61,180 bases of DNA from Desulfitobacterium sp038181555 (GCF_038181555.1 NZ_JBBWUA010000020.1:1-61180); one strand, 5' to 3'; positions 26,727 through 36,238 are shown, numbered from the stretch's first letter. Numbers and translations are program-made. Notes: a model not told the origin generated them from the sequence alone.

Positions 26727-26823
26727 GGGGATGGATGGATCCCGGTGGGTTCCGCGGACTTCAAATCCGTTGTCGGGTGGGTGATCCGGCCGAGGTAGGT
26801 TCGACTCCTACACATTCCCGCCA
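26727..26823 (+). tRNA. selC: tRNA-Sec (anticodon TCA)
   Basis: 97-nt selenocysteine tRNA with encoded CCA. The anticodon loop is 26759-26765 with TCA at 26761-26763, and the stem is GCGGA/TCCGT. The T arm is GTAGG-TTCGACT-CCTAC, and the long variable arm carries GTCGGGTGGGTGATCCGGC. The acceptor pairs GGGGATG with CATTCCC, and the eighth position looks like G-A. The long D stem (GGATCC...GGTTCC) has one T-T mismatch. These odd pairs are read by hand and may reflect alternative folding. Its place between fdhE and selA supports the call. Confidence 0.93.
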
Positions 26824-26908
26824 TTAAACATGATGATGATTGCGATGGGCATGAGCAAGCGGCTGAGAGCTGCGGAATTCATGTCCCTTTACATAGGGAG
26901 GCATTGTT

Positions 26909-28336
26909 TTGGAGAAGGATCAACTACACAAAGCTCTACGAACCATCACTCCGATAAATGAAATCCTCGAGCACCCTGAAGTGGTGGCTTTGCTGCACAA
27001 GATTGGCAAGCCTATGCTTACTAGTACACTAACGCAGATCATAGATGAATACAGGGAACAGCTCCACGCTGACTCATCATTTGCGGAATCAATGTCCCCC
27101 CTCAATCGTCAGGAGATTACTGTTTATTTGATGGAGAAGATTAGAAGTAAAATTAGTGAGCAACAGAATATCGGCCTAAAGAAAGTAATCAATGCAACGG
27201 GCATTGTGCTTCATACTAATTTGGGAAGAGCACCTCTGCCTCGTGAGGCGATAGTTCAAATACACAAGGTTAATGAAGGGTACAGTAACCTAGAGTTCGA
27301 TCTGGAAAGTGGACAGCGAGGCTCTCGTCATGCTCATATTGAGCCGCTCATTGCCCGCTTGACCGGTGCCGAAAGCGCGATGGTCGTCAACAATAACGCG
27401 GCAGCAGTGTTTTTAAGTCTGAATACTTTGGCTAACCAAATGGAGGTCATCGTTTCCAGAGGTCAGTTGGTTGAAATCGGGGGAAGCTTTCGTATTCCGG
27501 ATATAATTTCCGCTAGCGGCTGTACTATGATCGAAGTCGGCACCACGAATAAAACGAAAGACCAGGATTACGCCCAAGCCCTTTCCGAAACTACGGCTGT
27601 TTTACTGAAAGTACATACCAGCAATTACCGGATCTCCGGCTTTACTACGGAAGTCTCACGTCAGGATTTAGTGAAGCTGGGTAGGGAAAAGAATGTGCTG
27701 GTCATGGAGGATTTGGGTAGCGGCTGCCTTTATGATCTGACCCAAATCGGACTGCCCTATGAACCTACAGTTCAGGAAGTTATCGCTAGCGGCGTGGATC
27801 TCATCACATTTAGTGGCGATAAATTGTTAGGCGGCCCGCAGGTTGGGGTAATCGTCGGTAAGAAGGCTTTGATTGATAAGATTAAGAAGAACCCTCTTGC
27901 CCGTATTGTCCGTTGTGATAAAAGTTCTATCGCTGCCTTGACTGCAGTATTGGCTATCTATCTGAACCCGGAAAAGGCTGTAGAACAAATTCCGGCTTTA
28001 AACATGTTGGATTTAAATGTGGAAGATTTATTGCTGAGAGCTCAGGAACTTGAAAGGCAACTGCTTGCTGTGCTAGGTGATCGGTGCCAGACTGAAATCG
28101 CGGATGTTGAAGACGAAGCAGGGGGTGGCTCTTTGCCCGATGTTTTGTTAAAGGGCAAAGCGATATCTCTAACGATAGTGGGATTGTCTGCCAATGAGCT
28201 GCAGATCCTTCTCAGAAAAGCAGCCATCCCGATTATAGGCAGAATACATAAGGATAAAGTCCTGTTGAATGTTCGAACGATATTGCCAACCGAGTTCCCA
28301 ATTATTGCGCAGGCCTTGCAGGGCATCGTGGGGTGA
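26909..28336 (+). CDS. selA: L-seryl-tRNA(Sec) selenium transferase
   Basis: 475-aa PLP enzyme that converts Ser-tRNASec to Sec-tRNASec using selenophosphate. The PLP lysine is Lys305 in SGDKLLGGPQ. The N-terminal domain that binds tRNASec (residues 1-80) and INATGIVLHTNLGRAPL are typical. TTG at 26909 is used as start, with TAGGGAGG upstream. Four bases separate it from selB. selD is not in this window. Confidence 0.95.
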   Translation: MEKDQLHKALRTITPINEILEHPEVVALLHKIGKPMLTSTLTQIIDEYREQLHADSSFAESMSPLNRQEITVYLMEKIRSKISEQQNIGLKKVINATGIVLHTNLGRAPLPREAIVQIHKVNEGYSNLEFDLESGQRGSRHAHIEPLIARLTGAESAMVVNNNAAAVFLSLNTLANQMEVIVSRGQLVEIGGSFRIPDIISASGCTMIEVGTTNKTKDQDYAQALSETTAVLLKVHTSNYRISGFTTEVSRQDLVKLGREKNVLVMEDLGSGCLYDLTQIGLPYEPTVQEVIASGVDLITFSGDKLLGGPQVGVIVGKKALIDKIKKNPLARIVRCDKSSIAALTAVLAIYLNPEKAVEQIPALNMLDLNVEDLLLRAQELERQLLAVLGDRCQTEIADVEDEAGGGSLPDVLLKGKAISLTIVGLSANELQILLRKAAIPIIGRIHKDKVLLNVRTILPTEFPIIAQALQGIVG

Positions 28337-28340
28337 ATGG

Positions 28341-30254
28341 ATGAAGAAGATTATCTTAGGAACAGCTGGTCATATTGACCACGGCAAAACATCACTTGTA
28401 AAGAAACTGACCGATATTGACACCGATCGTCTTGTGGAAGAAAAACGTCGCGGGATGACTATTGAACTGGGCTTTGCCGCCTTGACGCTACCTTCCGGTC
28501 AAATGCTGTCCATCATCGACGTTCCCGGACATGAGAAATTCGTCAAGACCATGGTGGCCGGTGCTACGGGGATCGATCTGGTCATGTTAGTCATTGCAGC
28601 TGATGAAGGAATCATGCCGCAAACCCGGGAACACTTAGATATTCTAAACCTTCTCAATGTAAAGTCCGGTGTCATTGCCTTAACGAAGACCGATCTTGTC
28701 GATGATGAATGGCTGGAAATGGTCACTGAAGATATTAAAAATGCAGTTCAGGGGACAACATTGGAAGGAAGCCCGATCGTCCCGGTATCCTCTGTAACGG
28801 GTGAAGGAATTCCTCAGCTGTTGGAAATTTTAGATGAACTTGCTTTGAAAGTACACGCTAGAGAGGGACGAGAGATGTTCCGGCTGCCCATTGACAGAGT
28901 GTTTTCCATGACCGGTCATGGCACCGTCATCACCGGAACCATAACCGGCGGCAAAGTAAACAAAGGAGATACTGTAGAAATATATCCTGCGGAGCTTACT
29001 GCGCGTGTCAAGGGAATTCAAGTGCATAATACCGGTGTTGAGGAAGCAACCGCAGGTGATCGTTGTGCTTTAAATCTCACCGGACTTGAAAAATCAGAAA
29101 TTAAACGCGGGGATACGGCGGCACATGAAGGGACCTTGAATCCAATTCGTATTGCTGATGCTCTTGTCTACACTGTCAAAGGCAAAGGCAGCTTGATCCA
29201 TAATCAAAGAGTGCATTTGCACAGTGGAACGAAGGAGGTTCTGGCTCGGGTCAGACTTCTGGGAGCGGATGAGATTACTGAGGGAAGTAAAGGCTATGTA
29301 CAGCTGCGTTTTGAAGAACCGGTCGTAATTCTGCGTAAAGACCGCTTTATTATCCGTAGCTATTCACCAGAGGTGACGATTGGTGGTGGCTGGATCCTGT
29401 ATCATACGACTAAAAACAGGCTGCGATTTGCTCCGGAGACCCTGGAGGCCATGGGCATCGGCGAAAAGGGTACTCTGGAAGAGTTAACCTCCTTGGTAAT
29501 AAATTCTTCAGAAAAACCTCTTGGGATTGATGACTTATGGCAAGCTCTGAATGCAGATAGGAGTCAGGTCCAGGAAACCCTAGATCAAGAAGTTGCCTCA
29601 GGAAAACTCATTTTATTAAAGGAAACGTCTAAATATCTAAGTCACATTCAATTAGAAAAGTATTATACGAAAGTAATTGCTGCGTTTAGAAAAATGTACA
29701 GTAAATATCCCTATCGTTATCAAATCGATAAGGAAGAAATGAAAAGCGGTGTATTTCAGGTTATAGATCCGAAAGACTTTGCTGCTTTGCTCAATCACTT
29801 TATCACCAATCAACGACTTAAATCAGAGGGCAATTACTTGTCGGAACCTAACGAGATCGCCTTAGATAGAATCCTAGGCTCAAAGGAAATAGCCCTTATG
29901 GAGAAGGCCTTTTTGACCTATGGGGTGAACACCGGAAGTACCCAACAGGTTGCCAAGGATACCAACTTAAAACCGGTTGACATCGAGGAGATTGTCAGAT
30001 TCTTTCTCAAATCGGGTCAACTAGTGGATCTGGGCCAAGGCATCCTCGTCCATAAAGAAGCTATGCAAACGGTCTTGCAAACCATACGCTCCTTAATGGA
30101 TGCCCAAGGAACCATTAGCGTGGCGGAAGTCCGCGATGCTCTTCAGATCGGCAGAAAAACTGTTGTTGCTTATCTGGAGTATTTTGATAAGCTGAAAATC
30201 ACCCTAAGAAAAGAAGATGTTCGCATACCGGGACCTCACTACCTAGATTTTTAA
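28341..30254 (+). CDS. selB: Selenocysteine-specific elongation factor SelB
   Basis: 637-aa translation factor that delivers Sec-tRNASec at UGA by binding the SECIS. The GTPase domain has GHIDHGKT (residues 10-17), DVPGHEKF and TKTD. EF-Tu-like domains 2-3 follow (to ~375), then four winged-helix domains (~380-637) that bind the mRNA hairpin. ATG 28341 begins the family N-terminus MKKIILGTAGHIDHGK. The frame is open upstream inside selA, but that is a shadow. It ends the selenium island, followed by a terminator. Confidence 0.95.
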   Translation: MKKIILGTAGHIDHGKTSLVKKLTDIDTDRLVEEKRRGMTIELGFAALTLPSGQMLSIIDVPGHEKFVKTMVAGATGIDLVMLVIAADEGIMPQTREHLDILNLLNVKSGVIALTKTDLVDDEWLEMVTEDIKNAVQGTTLEGSPIVPVSSVTGEGIPQLLEILDELALKVHAREGREMFRLPIDRVFSMTGHGTVITGTITGGKVNKGDTVEIYPAELTARVKGIQVHNTGVEEATAGDRCALNLTGLEKSEIKRGDTAAHEGTLNPIRIADALVYTVKGKGSLIHNQRVHLHSGTKEVLARVRLLGADEITEGSKGYVQLRFEEPVVILRKDRFIIRSYSPEVTIGGGWILYHTTKNRLRFAPETLEAMGIGEKGTLEELTSLVINSSEKPLGIDDLWQALNADRSQVQETLDQEVASGKLILLKETSKYLSHIQLEKYYTKVIAAFRKMYSKYPYRYQIDKEEMKSGVFQVIDPKDFAALLNHFITNQRLKSEGNYLSEPNEIALDRILGSKEIALMEKAFLTYGVNTGSTQQVAKDTNLKPVDIEEIVRFFLKSGQLVDLGQGILVHKEAMQTVLQTIRSLMDAQGTISVAEVRDALQIGRKTVVAYLEYFDKLKITLRKEDVRIPGPHYLDF

Positions 30255-30300
30255 TATGACTGGGCTTCCCTCAAGACAGCAATACTTCTAAAAGTATGCT

Positions 30301-30337
30301 AGAAGGCTTCGAAGAGAAATTCTCCTCGAAGCCTTCT
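30301..30337 (+). terminator. Terminator after selB
   Basis: A 12-bp stem (30301-30312 with 30326-30337) extended by inner pairs, then TAATATCTCTTT. A short AATACTT/AGTAT hairpin precedes it. Confidence 0.8.
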
Positions 30338-30405
30338 AATATCTCTTTGTTAGAAATATCGAGAATGCTACATCAATACTTCTTATAGAGTATTGAATTA
30401 AAATC

Positions 30406-30433
30406 TCTTGAAACAAACTAGGCACACTATATA
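30406..30433 (+). promoter_or_regulatory. Promoter of the aminosugar cluster
   Basis: TTGAAA (30406-30411), a 16-bp spacer and a perfect TATAAT (30428-30433), ~48 bp upstream of the aminotransferase ATG. Confidence 0.7.
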
Positions 30434-30480
30434 ATAGAATAAGATTGAGAAAAGTACGACAAGAACAGAAGGGATCTTTT

Positions 30481-31623
30481 ATGAATATTCCAAGCTTTAA
30501 GCCTTATTTGTCGGAAAAAGAAAAGAAGTATGTTATTGATGCCATGGAAAGAAGCCAAATAAGCGGAGATGGATATTACACTGAGAGGGTTACAGCTTTT
30601 ATTGAGAATAGCTTTAAGGCACATAAGGCGCTGATGATGACATCAGGCACTCATGCTTTGGAGCTGGCGGCGATCCTCGCCAATCTGGGACCAGATGATG
30701 AGGTGATCATGCCTTCCTTTACCTTTTCTTCAACTGCCAATGCGGTATTGTTAAGAGGAGCGAAGCCGGTTTTCGCAGAAGTAGAAGCTAACACTTTAAA
30801 CATTGATCCCGCAGACCTAGAGAGAAAGATTACCACAAAGACTAAAGCCATGATCCCTGTTCACTATGCCGGAGTAGCGTGCGACATGGACAGACTTATG
30901 GCAATTGCCTCGAATCATCATTTACAGGTTATTGAAGACGCCGCTCAAGGAGTGAATGCAAAATATCGGGGGCGGAATCTTGGAACCATCGGTGACTTTG
31001 GCTGTTATAGTTTTCATGGCACTAAGAACTATACCTGTGGTGAGGGTGGGGCCTTGCTGATCAATCAGAAAAATACTCAGCTTATCGAGAAAGCTGAGAT
31101 CATTCGGCAAAAAGGCACGAATCGTTGTCAGTTTTTGCGTGGCGATGTGCATAACTACAATTGGCTTGATTGGGGTTCGAGCTATTCTCCTTCTGATATG
31201 CTCATGGCCGTATTGTTGGCTCAGCTTGAGGCGATGCAGGAAATTACGGAGAAGAGGAAAGCTGTGTACGCTGCCTATCGCCATGCTTTTGAACCCTATG
31301 AAAAGCAGGGGATCCTTAGAATGATGGAGATTTCCTCAGAGTGTGACGCCAATTATCATATCTTCTGGGTTATGTTCAATAGCCAAGCTATCAGAGACTT
31401 CGTCTTGGCAGAATTAAAAAGCAGGGGAGTGGCTGCTTCTTTTCATTTCCTACCTCTTCATAGCTCTCCGATGGGGAGAAAAATGGGATATAAGCCCAGT
31501 GATTTGCCGATCACAGAGAAATCAGCGCAAGGCTTGCTGCGTTTGCCCCTATATGCCGGAATGACGGAAGACGAGTATCACTTTGTCCTTAAGGCTGCTG
31601 AAGCCGTTATCGGCGGCTTGTGA
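30481..31623 (+). CDS. DegT/DnrJ/EryC1-family sugar aminotransferase
   Basis: 380-aa PLP aminotransferase of the DegT family. The closest pattern is WecE/RffA (dTDP-4-keto-6-deoxyglucose transaminase), by the sequence MTSGTHALELAA, PVHYAGVACDMD, EDAAQGV and SFHGTKNYTCGEGGAL (PLP lysine in GTKN). It would place an amino group on C4 of a nucleotide sugar. ATG 30481 follows AAGGGATC. A consensus promoter precedes it. Its GTG-type overlap with the GT2 gene and the downstream ATP-grasp suggest a short operon for a modified amino sugar. The nucleotide-sugar substrate is not known. Confidence 0.85.
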   Translation: MNIPSFKPYLSEKEKKYVIDAMERSQISGDGYYTERVTAFIENSFKAHKALMMTSGTHALELAAILANLGPDDEVIMPSFTFSSTANAVLLRGAKPVFAEVEANTLNIDPADLERKITTKTKAMIPVHYAGVACDMDRLMAIASNHHLQVIEDAAQGVNAKYRGRNLGTIGDFGCYSFHGTKNYTCGEGGALLINQKNTQLIEKAEIIRQKGTNRCQFLRGDVHNYNWLDWGSSYSPSDMLMAVLLAQLEAMQEITEKRKAVYAAYRHAFEPYEKQGILRMMEISSECDANYHIFWVMFNSQAIRDFVLAELKSRGVAASFHFLPLHSSPMGRKMGYKPSDLPITEKSAQGLLRLPLYAGMTEDEYHFVLKAAEAVIGGL

Positions 31624-31625
31624 TT

Positions 31626-32366
31626 ATGATGGAAAAGATGAGTGTTGTTGTTCCTGTCTATAATAGTCAGAAGACCTTAGAAAAGCTTTGTTACAGCCTT
31701 AAGGAAGCCCTAAATAAACTTAACCTTGATTTCGAGATCATTTTAGTTGATGATGGCAGTAAAGATGACAGCTTTGGCAAAATGCTTGAGCTGCATAGGG
31801 TGGAGTTACGAATCAAGGTCATTCAGCTCAAGAGGAATTATGGTCAGCAAAATGCTATTATGTGCGGTTTGCGTTATGCCACCGGAAACTATACAGTCAT
31901 CATGGATGATGATTTGCAGAATCCTCCCGAGGAGATCGTTAAGCTTTGGCAGAAAATTCAAGAGGGTTATGATGTAGTTTACGGTTTGCCACCACTGTCC
32001 ACTAAGAAGGTTCAAGGGTATCGCTATTGGGGTGGAGTGCTAAGAGACCTGCTCTTCAACCTCATGATCAACAAGCCTGCCGGAATCAAAGTGAGTAGTT
32101 TTCGTATCCTTCGTCAGGATTTAGTTGCCAAAATTATTGAGGACCGAACTTCTTTTGTCTACATTTCGGCGATTATCTTTAAACAGCGAGTTGTAGTAGG
32201 AAATATTGAAGTCGAGCATCATAAAAGGGAATCTGGGCAATCCAATTACAGCATCTTAAAATTAGTTAGGCTATATCTAAAGATTCTGCTTAACTATGGC
32301 CCGGGGATTGCCAAATTCGCAAGGACCACTCCCCCACAATATGAAATAGCGGAGATAAAACGATAA
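31626..32366 (+). CDS. Family 2 glycosyltransferase (polyprenyl-phosphate type)
   Basis: ~246-aa GT-A glycosyltransferase with SVVVPVYNSQKTL, VDDGSKDDS, MDDDLQNPPEE and the QRVVVG..H..R..G.SNYS pattern of the DPM1/ArnC/GtrB group. That group makes polyprenyl-phosphate sugars. Unlike ArnC/GtrB it has no C-terminal membrane helices, so it would be soluble or peripheral. Start uncertain: ATG 31626 or 31629. GTG 31620 overlaps the stop of the aminotransferase. The linkage to an amino sugar aminotransferase upstream and an ATP-grasp ligase downstream suggests the donor is the aminated sugar. Confidence 0.82.
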   Translation: MMEKMSVVVPVYNSQKTLEKLCYSLKEALNKLNLDFEIILVDDGSKDDSFGKMLELHRVELRIKVIQLKRNYGQQNAIMCGLRYATGNYTVIMDDDLQNPPEEIVKLWQKIQEGYDVVYGLPPLSTKKVQGYRYWGGVLRDLLFNLMINKPAGIKVSSFRILRQDLVAKIIEDRTSFVYISAIIFKQRVVVGNIEVEHHKRESGQSNYSILKLVRLYLKILLNYGPGIAKFARTTPPQYEIAEIKR

Positions 32367-32443
32367 GCTATCATTACAAGATTGATTAGGGAGTATCTCA
32401 ATGGTATTCCGTAAAGTGTCAGGAGGGAATAGCTCTGGCTAGA

Positions 32444-33679
32444 TTGCTAATTCTAGGCGGGAGTAACATTCAGATTAATGCTATACTGCGGGCTAAAGGA
32501 AAAGGGCATACGGTGATCGTTGCCGACTATTTAGATGATGCCCCAGGGAAGAAGTTCGCTGAGTACAGCGAGTTGACCAGTACCTTTGATGCGCAAGGGT
32601 GCCTAGCTGTTGCCCGCCAGTATAGAATCGATGGCATTTTGACTGTTGGCACGGATCAACCCGTGTTGACTTGCGCAAAAGTAGCTAATGAATTAGGGTT
32701 GCCCTCTTTTTTAGGTGTTGAGCAAGCAAAAGCTGTAACTCATAAAAAAGTGATGAAGAAGATATTTAAGGAAAATGGAATTCCCAGCGCCGAATATCGA
32801 CTCATCCAGGAGGATTTCGAGGAGGCTGAACTTAAGGGCTTAAGATTCCCAGTGGTCATGAAACCCCTAGACAGCCAGGGGCAACGTGGGGTTTATAAAG
32901 TCGAGTCTCTACAACAAATACGAAGCTTATTGCCTGATGTCTTAAGCTACTCCAGAGAAGATGAAATCCTAGTCGAAGAATTTTATCCGAGTGAAGAAAT
33001 CACCCTGAGCGGCTGGGTTCGCAACGGCAAAGCCCATATCTTGACGGTGACAGACAGGCAAACAATTACAAATGGCCACCACATCGGCGTTTGTATTGCT
33101 CATAATTTTCCTTCAAAGCATCTTGCTAACTATCCTCAAGAGATAGAAGAGCTTACCAACAAAATAGTCAAGGCCTTTGGCATTCAAAACGGACCCATTT
33201 ATTTTCAAATGCTGATCGGCTCGGAAGGTATCAAGGTCAATGAGATCGCTTGCAGGATCGGGGGAGCTTACGAGGATGAATTATTACCGGTGATTACGGG
33301 GGTAGATATTCTCGAAATGCTAATCCACCATGCTGCAGGGCAAGACATAGACTATACTGCCCTTGAACAATACGACTTTAAACATAATGCAAACCATGCA
33401 TCTGTTCAAATGATTTTCACTGAGCCGGGAACAATCGGTAGGATGGTGCCCATGGAGGAAATAGTGGCTAGATCGGGGGCGATTACCGGCGGGTTCAATT
33501 ATCAGGTGGGGAGTATGATTCAAGAAATCCAAAATGCTACTCAGCGAGTCGGGTATATGCTATTTCAGGCTGATTCTGCTGATCGTTTGAGATTTAAGAT
33601 AGAAAAGGCTTTTGAGTGTCTGGAGATTAGGGATACACAGGGGAAGAATATGCTTATGGATTTGCTTTGTCGGAAATAA
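32444..33679 (+). CDS. ATP-grasp domain ligase
   Basis: 411-aa ATP-grasp enzyme. It has an N-terminal Rossmann-like preATP-grasp domain (MLILGGSNIQINAI), the ATP-binding segment FPVVMKPLDSQGQRGVYKV, metal-binding EVEEFYPSEEITLSG, and VNEIACRIGGAYEDELLP (Arg/Glu of the active site). These features resemble PurK/carbamoyl-phosphate-synthase-like carboxylate-amine ligases and DUF-type peptide ligases. It would form an amide bond between a carboxylate and an amine, perhaps on the amino sugar. The first in-frame TTG is 32444, but AGGAGGG lies 8 bp before CTG 32435, so a rare CUG start is possible. Confidence 0.78.
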   Translation: MLILGGSNIQINAILRAKGKGHTVIVADYLDDAPGKKFAEYSELTSTFDAQGCLAVARQYRIDGILTVGTDQPVLTCAKVANELGLPSFLGVEQAKAVTHKKVMKKIFKENGIPSAEYRLIQEDFEEAELKGLRFPVVMKPLDSQGQRGVYKVESLQQIRSLLPDVLSYSREDEILVEEFYPSEEITLSGWVRNGKAHILTVTDRQTITNGHHIGVCIAHNFPSKHLANYPQEIEELTNKIVKAFGIQNGPIYFQMLIGSEGIKVNEIACRIGGAYEDELLPVITGVDILEMLIHHAAGQDIDYTALEQYDFKHNANHASVQMIFTEPGTIGRMVPMEEIVARSGAITGGFNYQVGSMIQEIQNATQRVGYMLFQADSADRLRFKIEKAFECLEIRDTQGKNMLMDLLCRK

Positions 33680-33747
33680 AACAGTAAGAAATCCAGTGCT
33701 AAAATCTGAAATAGATGACATGATGAACACTAGAGGAGGTAAATTTT

Positions 33748-34713
33748 ATGAAGAGCAAAATTCTTTTACCTATCCTTGCCATAACACTTCTTAGCTTGAC
33801 TTTAGTAGGCTGCAATACATCAAGTAAAGTTCAAGAAAATAAGCTGCAAATAAAGATTGCCGAGCAATACGGTCTTGCCTATGCCCCGTTACAGATTATG
33901 AAAGAAAAGCAGCTTTTAGAAAGCAAATTACCTGGAATCGAAGTAAGCTGGCGGCAACTCGGTAATACTACGGCTATTCGGGAGGCGATGTTGGCAGGGG
34001 AATTGGATGTAGGCTTTATGGCCATTCCACCTTTTTTGATCGGTTGGGATAAAGGCATGGAATGGAAGATTGCTTGCGGACTTTCCACCAGTCCCATTGG
34101 GCTGGTGGTCAATAAAGAATCGATTCAATCCATTGCGGATTTTACGCCGGAAGATAGGATAGCCTTGCCTCAGCCCGGAAGCATCCAGCATATTTTACTG
34201 GCCATGGCGGCTGACAAACTATGGGGGGATCCCAAGAGATTGGACAATCAATTGGTCACACTTGACCATCCTGATGGTATGAATGCACTGTTGGCAGGGA
34301 GTGAAATCAGTGCCCATTTTACGACGCCACCCTATTTATTTATGGAGCTTGAGGAACCGGGAATCCATCAAATTCTGGACGGCAAAGAGGTTATGGGAGA
34401 AGACTTTACTTTTGCCGTAGGTGTTACAACCGAGAAGTTCTATGAAAAACAGCCTGCGGTCTATGAGGCATTCCTTGAAGCATTGGCCGAAGCAATAAAA
34501 TTTATGGAAGGTAATCCAACGGAAACGGTGAATATACTAGCCAAGGCCTATCAGATGGATGAAGCAGAGCTAGCAAATTATCTGGAGCGTTCGGATACCA
34601 CCTATGGCCTTGAAGTTCAAGGTGTTATGGAATTTGCTGACTTCATGCAGAAATATGGACTGATCAAGGGCCAACCAGCTAATCTAAAGGAAGTAATTTG
34701 GGATGGTAAATAA
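33748..34713 (+). CDS. ABC transporter substrate-binding lipoprotein (SsuA/NMT1-like)
   Basis: 321-aa exported binding protein. The lipobox is LVGC (Cys22), so it is lipid-anchored. The NMT1/SsuA/TauA-type type-2 periplasmic fold shows at IAEQYGLAYAPLQIMKEKQLLE, REAMLAGELDVGFMAIPPFLIG, and LPQPGSIQHILLAMAADK. Such proteins bind sulfonates, nitrate, taurine or thiamine precursors. The ligand cannot be told from sequence. An AGGAGGT site precedes ATG 33748. Its stop overlaps the permease start by one base, so the three ABC genes form one transcript. Confidence 0.86.
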   Translation: MKSKILLPILAITLLSLTLVGCNTSSKVQENKLQIKIAEQYGLAYAPLQIMKEKQLLESKLPGIEVSWRQLGNTTAIREAMLAGELDVGFMAIPPFLIGWDKGMEWKIACGLSTSPIGLVVNKESIQSIADFTPEDRIALPQPGSIQHILLAMAADKLWGDPKRLDNQLVTLDHPDGMNALLAGSEISAHFTTPPYLFMELEEPGIHQILDGKEVMGEDFTFAVGVTTEKFYEKQPAVYEAFLEALAEAIKFMEGNPTETVNILAKAYQMDEAELANYLERSDTTYGLEVQGVMEFADFMQKYGLIKGQPANLKEVIWDGK

Positions 34714-35492
34714 TGAATAACGAGTCTTACCACAAATTGAAGACCAGATTATTTTGGATGATAGCCATCCTAGCAGTTTGGGAACTGACCGCCCAAAGTG
34801 GAGTCTTTCCGACAGCCATTTTCCCGTCCTTGTTAATTATTGCAAGGGCCTTAGGCGATTCGGTTGTCAGTGGGGAAATCATCATTCAGACGGGTTTTTC
34901 CCTAGCCTTAATCCTCCAGGGGCTTCTCATCAGCCTGCTGGCGGCTATTATGATAAGCTCTCTGGCTATCAGCAATAAAATGGTTGACGGACTTGTAGAT
35001 ACCCTGGTAGCTATTGCCCATCCTTTGCCGGGAATAGCATTATTGCCTTTAATTATCATTTGGTTTGGCACCGACACGCTCTCCATTCTCGTTATTATTG
35101 TGCATTCGGTCATTTGGCCGCTGATTTTGAATATGATGACCGGTTTCCGATCCATACCGACCATCTACAAAGAGGTTGGCTTGAACCTAGGTTTAAATCG
35201 CTTTCGCATCATTAAGGATATCTTAATTCCGGCTTCCTTACCCTATGTGCTCTCCGGGTTGCGCATCGGTTGGGCTAGGGCGTGGCGAGCGTTGATTAGT
35301 GCGGAGATGATCTTTGGTGCTGTGGGCGCCAAAGGTGGTTTGGGGTGGTATATTTTCAAGCAAAGGGTTTTTATGGATACCCCCGGACTCTTTGCCGGAC
35401 TCTTTGTGATTGTCCTGATTGGGATTATTGTTGAGGACTTTTTCTTTGCTGTAATTGAAGAAAGGACTATCAAAAAATGGGGAATGAGCTAA
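34713..35492 (+). CDS. ABC transporter permease (SsuC/TauC-like)
   Basis: 259-aa permease with six predicted helices and the EAA loop typical of BPD transporters (KEVGLNLGLNRFRIIKDILIPASLPYVLSGLR: E-G-----I-P pattern). It belongs to the SsuC/NrtB/TauC group. It follows the binding-protein gene with a one-base overlap and overlaps the ATPase gene by 16 bp. Confidence 0.87.
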   Translation: MNNESYHKLKTRLFWMIAILAVWELTAQSGVFPTAIFPSLLIIARALGDSVVSGEIIIQTGFSLALILQGLLISLLAAIMISSLAISNKMVDGLVDTLVAIAHPLPGIALLPLIIIWFGTDTLSILVIIVHSVIWPLILNMMTGFRSIPTIYKEVGLNLGLNRFRIIKDILIPASLPYVLSGLRIGWARAWRALISAEMIFGAVGAKGGLGWYIFKQRVFMDTPGLFAGLFVIVLIGIIVEDFFFAVIEERTIKKWGMS

Positions 35493-36238
35493 TTCAACTT
35501 AAGTCGGTCGAAAAATATTATCAAGGATCAGGCAAAACTCTAAAAGTACTGGAGAATATCAATCTCGATATTCAGCAGGGAGAGATTTTAGCTATTTTAG
35601 GGCCTTCAGGATGTGGTAAAACCACACTGTTAAGACAAATTGCCGGATTTGACCACCCCCATACGGGGAACATCCTTATGGATGGCCAAGAAATTGTGAA
35701 GCCTGAAGTCAAGCGGATGATGATTTTTCAGGATTTTAACCAGCTCTTCCCTTGGCAGACCGTTATGCAAAATATTGTCTATCCCCTGCAAGTCCATCAT
35801 GTGGGCGATAGTGTGAGGGCGAACCGCGAGATAGCCTCTAAGTATCTGAATTTAGTAGAACTGGACGGATTCGAGGATAGTTATCCTCACCAGCTCTCGG
35901 GGGGAATGAAGCAAAAAGCTGCTATGGCTCGGGCTTTAGCACTTCAACCCAAAGTTTTGCTTATGGATGAACCTTTCGGTAGCTTAGATGCCTTAACTCG
36001 TTTATCACTCCAGAACCTGCTCCTCAAAGTTTGGCGGGAAACCGGAGTCACGATTGTCGTGGTAACGCATGATATTCAGGAAGCAATACTCCTCTCGGAG
36101 CGGATTGTTGTGATGGGTCAGAGGGGGAGCGGAGGGATAAAAAGAATAATCCCCAATTCCTTGGCAAGACCAAGAGATGTGGGGACTAAGGGCTACGCTG
36201 AACTCTATGAGCAAGTATATGCTCTGTTGGATGTTTAA
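35477..36238 (+). CDS. ABC transporter ATPase (SsuB/TauB/NrtD-like)
   Basis: 253-aa ATP-binding subunit. Walker A is GPSGCGKT (residues ~42-49), the Q-loop is FQDFNQLFPW, the signature is LSGGMKQ, Walker B is VLLMDEP, and the H-loop His is in VVTHD. These features match SsuB/TauB/NrtD ATPases of nitrate/sulfonate/taurine importers. ATG 35477 overlaps the permease by 16 bp. It ends the importer operon; the next gene is on the other strand. Confidence 0.9.
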   Translation: MGNELIQLKSVEKYYQGSGKTLKVLENINLDIQQGEILAILGPSGCGKTTLLRQIAGFDHPHTGNILMDGQEIVKPEVKRMMIFQDFNQLFPWQTVMQNIVYPLQVHHVGDSVRANREIASKYLNLVELDGFEDSYPHQLSGGMKQKAAMARALALQPKVLLMDEPFGSLDALTRLSLQNLLLKVWRETGVTIVVVTHDIQEAILLSERIVVMGQRGSGGIKRIIPNSLARPRDVGTKGYAELYEQVYALLDV

